This document shows positions 1-5,915 of a stretch of 12,941 nt of DNA, one piece after another. The first letter of the stretch is position 1. Each line of letters starts with the position of its first letter. The stretch covers positions 1-12,941 of the forward strand of contig JACPVN010000154.1 of NCBI GenBank assembly GCA_016191715.1, in the 5' to 3' direction. This DNA is from Ignavibacteriota bacterium (GTDB lineage: Bacteria; Bacteroidota; Ignavibacteria; UBA10030; SZUA-254). Below the pieces are notes generated by a model. That model ran no database searches and was not told the DNA's origin. It saw only the letters and a list, made by a program, of their open reading frames with translations. A program made the position numbers and the translations under genes.

Positions 1-58
1 ATAACAGCCTCTTCACAGCAAATCATCTTTATTCGGGAGTTACTACAATGAAAAAATT

Positions 59-86
59 CCTCTCTTAGTATCATCACAAAGAGAGG
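59..86. promoter_or_regulatory. Leader hairpin that could cover a ribosome-binding site
   Basis: CCTCTCTT (59-66) is perfectly complementary to AAGAGAGG (79-86), with a 12-nt loop. The right arm overlaps AGGAG (84-88), which sits 5 nt before an ATG at 94 that opens a 10-codon frame. The left arm lies in the end of the 6-codon frame at 48-68. On the + strand no T-run follows, so it is not a + strand terminator. Read on the - strand, the stem is followed by AATTTTTT and could terminate leftward transcription. The function is undecided. Confidence 0.25.
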
Positions 87-259
87 AGCAATCATGAACC
101 AACTATTTTTCATTTCTCAAAAGTGAAGCCCTCCAAACTCCTCCCTTTCATAACTGATAAGGTACAAACTCACATTGTTCTGTTAGAAAAATCTACAACA
201 TAATAGTGCATTATTTTTTGCAATTATAGGAAAACCAAGAAACGTGGTAAATCTTGGGA

Positions 260-275
260 TGGCATAATCATTGCC
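260..275 (+). promoter_or_regulatory. Sigma-54 (RpoN) type -24/-12 promoter
   Basis: TGGCATAATCATTGCC has the defining GG-N10-GC spacing and matches the consensus TGGCACG-N4-TTGCW at TGGCA and TTGC. A transcript would start near 286, about 26 nt before the ATG at 312. The inverted repeat CCAAGA/TCTTGG (235-257) lies immediately upstream. If real, the downstream operon needs an AAA+ enhancer-binding activator encoded elsewhere, because the 133-aa receiver protein that follows has no AAA+ domain. The match was made by eye; no score was computed. Confidence 0.5.
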
Positions 276-311
276 ATAATATCAATCAGTTAGATGCAGA
301 TTGAATAGACA

Positions 312-713
312 ATGAGTATAAGAATACGAACAAAGAAGAAAGAAGAAGCGAAGAGGACGATTGTGTTATACAGTCCCGACATAGATTTGTGCCTCAGTCT
401 TCGGATGTTGTTTCAGGAACAGTACAATATCGTAACAACGACGGAACCGGAAATAATGATGATGATGGTGAAAAGTTTCAAGCCGGAGTTGGTAATCGTT
501 GATGCGCCACCGACTGAACGTATGAGATTTCGCTTTGCACAAATGCGGAAAGAAGACCCGCATGTACGCATTATGATTTTCTATGCCTCCTTTTTTGATA
601 ATCCCCGACTGCACGATTTTATCCGCCAATCGGTGGATGCCGCTTTTTCCAAACCGATTGATTTAACCGAAGTAACGAAACAAATCAATGAGTTTACCAT
701 GAATCCCCATTGA
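312..713 (+). CDS. Atypical response-regulator receiver-domain protein
   Basis: This 133-aa protein consists of one receiver (CheY-like) domain with a basic N-terminal extension (residues 1-15) and no output domain. The fold signature is visible: a first hydrophobic strand at 16-20, strand VIVD with the likely phospho-acceptor Asp64 followed by two prolines, a strand at 85-91, and the conserved Lys114-Pro115 near the end. Two parts of the phosphorylation site are altered. The usual acidic pair after strand 1 is Ser21-Pro22 (an Asp follows at 23), and the conserved Thr/Ser of strand 4 falls on Tyr91, with Ser93 nearby. It may therefore be a pseudo-receiver or a protein-binding module. No clear Shine-Dalgarno precedes the ATG. 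It is the first gene after the sigma-54-like promoter, 65 nt before the hemerythrin gene. The family call is good; the signal and partner are unknown. Confidence 0.75.
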   Translation: MSIRIRTKKKEEAKRTIVLYSPDIDLCLSLRMLFQEQYNIVTTTEPEIMMMMVKSFKPELVIVDAPPTERMRFRFAQMRKEDPHVRIMIFYASFFDNPRLHDFIRQSVDAAFSKPIDLTEVTKQINEFTMNPH

Positions 714-778
714 GCGCTTACTATCAATCCTTTGTTCTCAGTAATCATCAATGTCGCTCCATATTTCCGAGGATAGCA

Positions 779-1279
779 ATGCACGTAAGTGACCCTATCG
801 AAATTCTCATCAAGGAACATGAAGAAGGAACACACTATCTTCAACAACTTCATATTGCCTCGATGTATATCAGTCAATCCGGTTTTTCGTTTGATGCCTT
901 CATGAAATTGGGCGAAGCCATCCGGTTTATTGATAACGAACTGCGCACACACAACGAGAAAGAGGAGCAATATTTATTTCCGTTACTCGAACGTCATGTT
1001 GGAAACCCGGTGCGCACGATGCTTGAAGAACACCGTGAATTGTGGAAACTCTTTGCACGAATCCGGCAATGTGTGGAAGATATTGAAGAAGGGAGAATTT
1101 ACGCAACGACAGTGAAGGAATTAGTCGTTGCGTCCGACCAATTGTATGAACTGCTTTTGAATCACATCAACAAAGAAAATGAAGTGCTGTTCCCGATGGC
1201 GAAGGCGATGCTGACACAGGAAGAATACGAACAATTGAAGGAATCTCTTCTCGGAGTATCAATCAGAACTGCGGGGTAA
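779..1279 (+). CDS. Hemerythrin-like (HHE) diiron protein
   Basis: A 166-aa all-helical cytosolic protein with the repeated HHE cation-binding pattern: His14 in KEHEE, His58-x3-Glu62, His85 in EEHRE and His129-x3-Glu133. These fit ligands of a diiron (Fe-O-Fe) site, as in bacterial hemerythrins that bind O2 or respond to NO or redox state. The start is the ATG at 779, because GAGG lies 6 nt upstream and the domain begins right after it (DPIEILIKEH). A longer frame from TTG at 710 would add 23 residues unlike the family and overlap the preceding stop. It is followed 42 nt later by nfnA. Its place ahead of oxygen-sensitive flavin/iron-sulfur enzymes suggests O2 scavenging, O2 delivery or sensing; this role is inferred from context only. 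Confidence 0.85.
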   Translation: MHVSDPIEILIKEHEEGTHYLQQLHIASMYISQSGFSFDAFMKLGEAIRFIDNELRTHNEKEEQYLFPLLERHVGNPVRTMLEEHRELWKLFARIRQCVEDIEEGRIYATTVKELVVASDQLYELLLNHINKENEVLFPMAKAMLTQEEYEQLKESLLGVSIRTAG

Positions 1280-1321
1280 GTTTTTTATTGCAATCATTAT
1301 TCATAATCGAACACGAATCCA

Positions 1322-2173
1322 ATGTATCCAATCATCCATAAGGAATTTCTTGCCCCGACGTTGGGCAAGTTTATTATCAAAGCGCCATTCATCGCGCGCA
1401 AGCGTCAACCGGGGAATTTTGTTATTCTCCGGGTTGAAGAAACAGGCGAACGCATTCCGCTGACGCTTGTTGATAGTGACCCGGCGAACGGAACCATCAC
1501 GCTGATTGTTCAGGCAATCGGAAAGACAACGAAATTATTGCTTACAAAAAAAGCGGGTGATGTGTTGACCGATGTTGCCGGTCCGCTTGGTTCGCCAACA
1601 CCGATTGAAAATCATGGCGCGGTTGCTTGTGTCGGCGGGGGTGTCGGAACGGCTGAACTTCTACCGATTACACGAGCATTGAAGCAGGCAGGAAATGTCG
1701 TTTATTCAATTGTCGGCGCAAGGAACAAAGAGCTGATCATCCTCGAAAAGGACATGTATGAAATCTCTGACCGATTATTCGTAACGACGGATGACGGAAC
1801 GTATGGAAGAAAAGGATTCGTTACCGACCAACTAAAGGATTTGATTGAAGGCGGATTGGGAATCAAAGCGGTGTATGCAATCGGTCCGCTACCGATGATG
1901 AAAGCAGTTGCCAATCTTACAAAAAATTATGGTGTTCACACACTCGTCAGTTTAAATGCAATCATGGTTGACGGAACCGGAATGTGCGGCGGTTGCCGCG
2001 TAACGATTGACGGACAAATGAAATTCGCCTGCGTTGACGGACCGGAGTTCGACGCTCATAAAGTTGATTTTGATGAATTGATTATGAGAAACAGAACGTA
2101 CGTAGATTTGGAAAAAATTTCCATTGAACGATTTGAGCAAGAACAGGTAAAGTTGCAGGAGGCATTGTCATGA
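1322..2173 (+). CDS. nfnA: NADH-dependent ferredoxin:NADP+ oxidoreductase, small subunit (NfnA/SudB type)
   Basis: A 283-aa FAD/NAD-binding reductase of the ferredoxin-NADP reductase superfamily, usual in length. The N-terminal barrel (about 1-95) should bind FAD (R44-I-P-L-T region). The nucleotide domain begins at CVGGGVGTAELLP (103-115) and continues to YAIGPLPMM (185-193). The C-terminus carries a [2Fe-2S] site: Cys222, Cys225 and Cys237, with Asp217 five residues before Cys222. In studied NfnA the cluster has three Cys ligands and one Asp, which this arrangement can satisfy. With NfnB it would couple NADH and reduced ferredoxin to NADP+ reduction by flavin-based electron bifurcation (reversibly). 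The nfnB start overlaps its stop (ATGA), a strong sign of one complex. Related annotations are sulfide dehydrogenase subunit and dihydroorotate dehydrogenase electron-transfer subunit, less likely given the partner gene. No Shine-Dalgarno is seen. Confidence 0.88.
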   Translation: MYPIIHKEFLAPTLGKFIIKAPFIARKRQPGNFVILRVEETGERIPLTLVDSDPANGTITLIVQAIGKTTKLLLTKKAGDVLTDVAGPLGSPTPIENHGAVACVGGGVGTAELLPITRALKQAGNVVYSIVGARNKELIILEKDMYEISDRLFVTTDDGTYGRKGFVTDQLKDLIEGGLGIKAVYAIGPLPMMKAVANLTKNYGVHTLVSLNAIMVDGTGMCGGCRVTIDGQMKFACVDGPEFDAHKVDFDELIMRNRTYVDLEKISIERFEQEQVKLQEALS

Positions 2174-3645
2174 ACTACGTGAATCCCATGAAGCCATCGG
2201 AACGGATGAAACTGCCTCGTCAACATTCGATTGAACAAGATGCAGAAATACGTTCTCACAACTTCAAAGAAGTTTCCTACGGTGTGAATGAAGCACTTGC
2301 AATGCAGGAAGTTCAGCGTTGTCTCGAATGTAAAGACCCGGTCTGCATATCCGGTTGTCCTGTCAGCATTGACATCAAGAGTTTCATTCAATACATCCTG
2401 AAAAAAGATTTTGTCGGAGCGGTGAACAAGATTCGAGAATCAAATTATCTTCCGGCAATTTGCGGGCGTGTCTGCCCGCAGGAATCGCAGTGCGAAGAAA
2501 TCTGCACGCTCGGCAAGAAGCATGAGCCGGTTGCCATCGGCAAACTTGAACGTTTTGTTGCAGATTATGAAATGCAACACAACTTGTTTGTTCCGCCTGT
2601 GATTAAAGAAAGCCGCGAGGAAAAAGTTGCCATCGTCGGTTCCGGTCCTTCGGGATTGACCTGTGCGGCAGAACTTGCAAAACTGGGTTACAAAGTAACA
2701 GTGTTTGAAGCGCTTCATGCTGTCGGCGGAGTTCTGCGCTACGGAATTCCGGAGTTTCGTTTGCCTCGAAATATTCTCGACATGGAAGCGGAACGCATCA
2801 AAGCGCTCGGCGTGGAAATCATCACCAACTTCCTCGTTGGCAGAACGGCGACGATTGATGAACTGTTCGATGAGTGGGGATTCAAAGCGGTGTTTCTGGG
2901 AACGGGCGCAGGCACGCCGACGTTCATGGGAATCCCCGGAGAAAGTTTGAGCGGAGTGTACTCGGCAAATGAATTTCTCACCCGCGTCAATTTGATGAAG
3001 GCATACGACTTTCCAAATTACGACACCCCGATTAAATACGGGAAAGCGGTTGCTGTCATCGGTGGCGGCAATACGGCGATGGATGCCGTGCGAACATCGA
3101 AACGGCTTGGTGCGGAAAAAGCATATTTGATTTACCGCCGTTCGCGGAAAGAAATGCCCGCACGTGAGGAAGAAATTCATCACGCGGAAGAAGAGGGAAT
3201 TGAATTTGTTCTCCTCACGAATCCTATTCGTATTGTTTCCGATGTAAATAATTGGGTGAGCGGAATCGAATGTCAGAGGATGGAACTTGGTGAGCCGGAT
3301 GAATCGGGTCGCCGCAAACCTGTACCGGTGAAAGGTTCAGAGTATATCATTCCTGTTCAAACGGTGATTGAAGCAATCGGGCAGAAACCGAATCCTATTA
3401 TCCAGCAAACAACGCAGGGATTGGATGTCAGTAAACGCGGAACGGTTGTCGTGAACGAAGTTCAGGCAACGAGCCGTGAAGGAATTTTCGCCGGCGGAGA
3501 TTTAGCGCGCGGCGGTGCCACAGTCATCCTTGCTATGCGCGACGGGAAAACAGCGGCGTCAGCAATTCATGAGTACCTTCTTTCCAAACACAACGGAAAA
3601 AAGCAGGCAATTCCTGAACCGTTTGCAGAACTCACGGTCGCCTGA
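2170..3645 (+). CDS. nfnB: NADH-dependent ferredoxin:NADP+ oxidoreductase, large subunit (NfnB; GltD-like)
   Basis: A 491-aa flavoprotein related to the glutamate synthase small subunit. The N-terminal iron-sulfur domain has eight cysteines for two [4Fe-4S] clusters: 51, 54, 59, 63 and 98, 102, 108, 112. FAD is bound by GSGPSG (157-162) and the closing GGDLARGG (442-449). The second nucleotide site is GGGNTA (298-303), followed by YRRSRKEMPAREEE (322-335), whose arginines are typical of NADPH 2'-phosphate recognition. Its ATG lies in the ATGA overlap with nfnA, with AGGAGG 7 nt upstream. Together with NfnA it would form a cytosolic NADH/ferredoxin/NADPH transhydrogenase. It could be read as a GltD homologue, but the glutamate synthase large subunit is absent and NfnA is present. 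It is followed 18 nt later by buk. Confidence 0.9.
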   Translation: MNYVNPMKPSERMKLPRQHSIEQDAEIRSHNFKEVSYGVNEALAMQEVQRCLECKDPVCISGCPVSIDIKSFIQYILKKDFVGAVNKIRESNYLPAICGRVCPQESQCEEICTLGKKHEPVAIGKLERFVADYEMQHNLFVPPVIKESREEKVAIVGSGPSGLTCAAELAKLGYKVTVFEALHAVGGVLRYGIPEFRLPRNILDMEAERIKALGVEIITNFLVGRTATIDELFDEWGFKAVFLGTGAGTPTFMGIPGESLSGVYSANEFLTRVNLMKAYDFPNYDTPIKYGKAVAVIGGGNTAMDAVRTSKRLGAEKAYLIYRRSRKEMPAREEEIHHAEEEGIEFVLLTNPIRIVSDVNNWVSGIECQRMELGEPDESGRRKPVPVKGSEYIIPVQTVIEAIGQKPNPIIQQTTQGLDVSKRGTVVVNEVQATSREGIFAGGDLARGGATVILAMRDGKTAASAIHEYLLSKHNGKKQAIPEPFAELTVA

Positions 3646-3663
3646 CGATTGGTGGTAAGCTGA

Positions 3664-4725
3664 ATGTCATCAATGCACTCAGTTCTTATCATCAACCCCG
3701 GTTCCACTTCGACGAAAGTGGCAATCGCTGAGAATGAACGTCTCGTTAAGTGTGAAACGTTTCGTCATTCGACGGAACAATTACAACCGTTCTCTCATGT
3801 ATGGGAACAATTTAGATTTCGATTGGAAACTTGCAAAAAATGGACAGCAGAACATGTGCATATGTGTTCTGCTGTTGTCGCGATTGGAGGGTTGCTTCGG
3901 CCATTACATGGCGGTGTGTATCGCGTCAATCAAAAAATGCTTGAAGATGCGCGCTCGAATTTTCAGGGAGAACACGCCTCGAATCTCGGATGCGCGCTTG
4001 CTTTCGAGATTGCAACATCGTATAACATTCCTGCCTTTGTCGTGGACCCGGTTTCGGTGGATGAGTTTGAACCGCTTGCATATTACTCCGGTCATGCCTG
4101 CATCAAGCGACGAAGTCTTTCACACGCGCTCAACATTCACGCCGCCGCACGCCGCGCATCGGAACAACTGAACATCCCGCTGAGTCAATCGTCATTTGTT
4201 ATTGCTCATTTGGGTGGTGGAATTTCCATCGCTCCCGTTCGCAAAGGAAAAATAATTGATGTGAATGATGCATCGAGCGACGGACCGTTTTCGCCGGAAC
4301 GAACCGGCGGGCTTCCGCTTCAACCGTTTATCTCGTTGTTGTATTCTCAGCAATTTTCGGAAGCGGAAGTCCGGCAACTTGTGATGGGAAAAGGGGGATT
4401 GGTTTCCTATCTCGGAACAAACTCGGTCGTTGAAGCCGTACAACGCGCACGCGCCGGTGATGCGACGGCAATTGAGGCATTACAGGCGATGGCATATCAA
4501 ATAGCAAAAGAAATCGGTGCGATGGCTACCGTGCTAAACGGGAATGTGAACGCGATTGTTCTTACAGGTGGCATTGCAACTTCTGAATTAGTTACCGTGT
4601 GGATTGAAGAACGTGTGAAATTTGTCGCGCCTGTCATCATCTTGCCGGGCGAAGACGAAATGCAAGCGCTTGCACTTGGTGTGTTACGTGCGCTTCGTGG
4701 TGAAGAAAAAATATTGGAGTATTAG
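3664..4725 (+). CDS. buk: Butyrate (branched-chain acyl) kinase
   Basis: 353 aa, the usual length of butyrate kinases (ASKHA/acetokinase fold). It catalyses acyl phosphate + ADP to carboxylate + ATP. Visible signatures are phosphate-binding NPGSTSTK (11-18), GEHASNLG (102-109), IPAFVVDPV (122-130), AHLGGGIS (181-188), DGPFSPERTGGLP (206-218), GKGGLVSYLGTN (242-253), TGGIA (301-305) and PGEDEMQALALG (328-339). One oddity is that the motif usually seen as GRGGLL reads AIGGLL (73-78), so a normally conserved arginine is isoleucine. An in-frame ATG at 3673 is an alternative start; the first ATG has a GGTGG sequence at suitable distance. The ptb gene begins 1 nt after its stop, so the pair is surely co-expressed. 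The substrate could be butyrate, isobutyrate or isovalerate; the sequence does not decide. Confidence 0.92.
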   Translation: MSSMHSVLIINPGSTSTKVAIAENERLVKCETFRHSTEQLQPFSHVWEQFRFRLETCKKWTAEHVHMCSAVVAIGGLLRPLHGGVYRVNQKMLEDARSNFQGEHASNLGCALAFEIATSYNIPAFVVDPVSVDEFEPLAYYSGHACIKRRSLSHALNIHAAARRASEQLNIPLSQSSFVIAHLGGGISIAPVRKGKIIDVNDASSDGPFSPERTGGLPLQPFISLLYSQQFSEAEVRQLVMGKGGLVSYLGTNSVVEAVQRARAGDATAIEALQAMAYQIAKEIGAMATVLNGNVNAIVLTGGIATSELVTVWIEERVKFVAPVIILPGEDEMQALALGVLRALRGEEKILEY

Positions 4726-4726
4726 C

Positions 4727-5647
4727 ATGATAAAAAATTTCGACCAACTACTTGAACAAGCATTAACAATCAAAGGAAAACGCGTTGCTGTTGTTTTTCC
4801 CAATAATGACGAAACATTTTCCGCTATTGAAGATGCCCGGAAACTGAATCTGACAGAGTTCCTTCTTGTTGGCGATGAAGCAATCATCCGCAAAAATATT
4901 TCCGAAGAATCGTGGACAGGAATTGAAATCATTCATCAACCCGATATGATGAAGGCGTTGCACCATTCGATTGAGTTGATGAGTCAAAGCAAAGCAGACA
5001 TTTTGATGAAGGGTGGCGTTGATACCTCCACGATGATGAAGGCTGTGTTGAGTAATGATGCCGGAATGAAAACGGGACGGCTACTTTCCGATATTTTCAT
5101 TTTGGAATTTCCGCAACGGCTTCAGCATAAATTTGTCATGATTACCGACGGAGGCATGACGCTCGCTCCTGATTTGAAAAATAAAATTGAATTGATTAAC
5201 AATGCAGTGGAAGTTGCCCACGCACTCGGAAACAACGAGCCGAAAGTTGCCGTCCTTTCCGCTACTGAATTTGTTCTGCCGAATCTCCAATCCACGCTTG
5301 ACGCCGCGGCGCTCTCGAAGATGAACGAGCGAGGGCAAATTAAAGGATGTATTGTGGACGGACCGTTTGCATTAGACAATGCACTTTCCGAAGAAGCCGC
5401 GGAAGAGAAACACCTTACATCGCCGGTTGCAGGAAAAGCGGAAATCCTTATCGCGGCAAATATTGAATCGGCAAATAGTTTGGCAAAAAGCACGACGTAC
5501 TTTGCAGGGCTTCGTCTCGCGCATGTTATCGTCGGCGCCCGCGTCCCGATTCTTATTCCTTCGCGGGCAGACAAGTGTGATGCGAAACTGCTTTCTATTG
5601 CTCTTGGAGTATTGATGAGCGAGTATTACTCGAAAAACTTCTTGTAG
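4727..5647 (+). CDS. ptb: Phosphate butyryltransferase
   Basis: 306 aa, typical of the Pta/Ptb acyltransferase family. It converts acyl-CoA + phosphate to acyl phosphate + CoA, feeding Buk to make ATP. Recognisable segments are LMKGGVDTSTMMKAVL (93-108), GRLLSDIFILEFP (117-129), ITDGGMTLAPDL (139-150), DGPFALDNA (211-219) and VPILIPSRADKCDAKLLSIALG (from 273). Many relatives have TDAAMN where this has TDGGMT. The start is the ATG at 4727: GGAG at 4716-4719 gives 7-nt spacing and the family N-terminus begins here. The frame stays open upstream to 4622, but that part is inside buk and has an unlikely composition. The stop codon TAG (5645-5647) falls within a palindromic repeat copy. It is the last gene of the operon. 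Confidence 0.92.
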   Translation: MIKNFDQLLEQALTIKGKRVAVVFPNNDETFSAIEDARKLNLTEFLLVGDEAIIRKNISEESWTGIEIIHQPDMMKALHHSIELMSQSKADILMKGGVDTSTMMKAVLSNDAGMKTGRLLSDIFILEFPQRLQHKFVMITDGGMTLAPDLKNKIELINNAVEVAHALGNNEPKVAVLSATEFVLPNLQSTLDAAALSKMNERGQIKGCIVDGPFALDNALSEEAAEEKHLTSPVAGKAEILIAANIESANSLAKSTTYFAGLRLAHVIVGARVPILIPSRADKCDAKLLSIALGVLMSEYYSKNFL

Positions 5648-5670
5648 CCGTGGACTTCATGTCTGCGGTA
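5643..5670 (+). repeat. Palindromic repeat, copy 1 (overlaps ptb stop)
   Basis: A 28-nt unit that begins TGTAGCCG and ends TGCGGTA. CCGTGGAC (5648-5655) pairs with GTCTGCGG (5661-5668) around the loop TTCAT, with two G-U wobbles in RNA. It shares its outer sequence, length and loop position with the copy at 5680-5707 read in reverse. It supplies the ptb stop codon. Confidence 0.65.
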
Positions 5671-5679
5671 CTGAATTAA

Positions 5680-5707
5680 AACCGCAACCATAAAGGTTGC
5701 GGCTACA
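5680..5707 (-). repeat. Palindromic repeat, copy 2 (inverted)
   Basis: The reverse complement begins TGTAGCCG and ends TGCGGTT, matching copy 1. The stem is CCGCAACC (5682-5689)/GGTTGCGG (5695-5702) with the 5-nt loop ATAAA. The inner stem bases differ from copy 1 on both arms in a way that keeps pairing, so the structure rather than the letters is conserved. The outer arms of the two copies, TGTAGCCG (5643-5650) and CGGCTACA (5700-5707), can also pair with each other. Confidence 0.65.
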
Positions 5708-5713
5708 CTTTTT
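5682..5713 (+). terminator. Probable intrinsic terminator of the operon ending in ptb
   Basis: A GC-rich 8-bp perfect stem with a 5-nt loop is followed, after CTACAC, by TTTTT (5709-5713), 35 nt beyond the ptb stop. The gap between stem and T-run is a little long for a textbook terminator. It is built from copy 2 of the palindromic repeat. Confidence 0.45.
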
Positions 5714-5722
5714 CGGGCAAGG

Positions 5723-5751
5723 TTGCATTGATTCCATAAACCTGCTATATT
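5723..5751 (+). promoter_or_regulatory. Possible sigma-70 type promoter for the radical SAM gene
   Basis: TTGCAT (5723-5728) and TATATT (5746-5751) are separated by exactly 17 nt, just after the terminator-like hairpin. It would give a 5' leader of roughly 155 nt before the ATG at 5916. The match was made by eye, and many bacteria of this kind use other promoter consensus sequences. Confidence 0.35.
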
Positions 5752-5809
5752 CAGGCAATCAATCTTGTCAATCTTCGCGGGCAATCATCAGCTCGCCTGT
5801 TCTTACTTC

Positions 5810-5837
5810 AACCATAAAACCTGAAACCTGAACGTCT
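5810..5837 (+). repeat. Short degenerate 7-nt tandem array
   Basis: Four successive heptamers begin with AA at 5810, 5817, 5824 and 5831. The middle two are identical (AAACCTG). The period and AAC-rich character match the longer arrays before kdsB and pyrG. The rest of the 5708-5915 gap shows only scattered CAATC repeats. Confidence 0.5.
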
Positions 5838-5915
5838 GTTTAGTTCTCGGACATGCTGTAACGTCTTTTTTCCGTCATTAATATTTTTCTTTATCACTAA
5901 CAAAGGAGTAATGTC

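Larger units (their letters stand above)
1..311. other. Gene-free leader region upstream of the first operon
   Basis: No convincing gene lies here. What can be seen is an inverted repeat at 59-66/79-86, two very short reading frames at 48-68 (6 codons plus stop) and 94-126 (10 codons plus stop), an A/T-rich stretch around 195-230, an inverted repeat CCAAGA (235-240)/TCTTGG (252-257), and a sigma-54-like promoter at 260-275. The left edge could include the tail of something outside the window, but nothing shows it. Confidence 0.6.

Noticed and set aside
710..778. Longer hemerythrin start at TTG (710)
   Set aside because: It overlaps the previous stop, has no ribosome-binding site and adds residues not seen in the family. 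The ATG at 779 has GAGG at good spacing.
2440..3183. A 247-codon open frame on the reverse strand
   Set aside because: It lies wholly inside nfnB, which has every expected motif. The reverse translation is rich in Phe, Arg and His with no recognisable pattern, as expected of a shadow frame.
4622..4726. Longer ptb start inside buk
   Set aside because: It would overlap buk by about 100 nt with a Cys/Arg-rich extension. The ATG at 4727 has GGAG 7 nt upstream and fits the family N-terminus.
5831..5866. Direct repeat AACGTCT at 5831-5837 and 5860-5866 as an operator
   Set aside because: The first copy is one unit of the heptamer array, and a 7-nt match at this distance can occur by chance.
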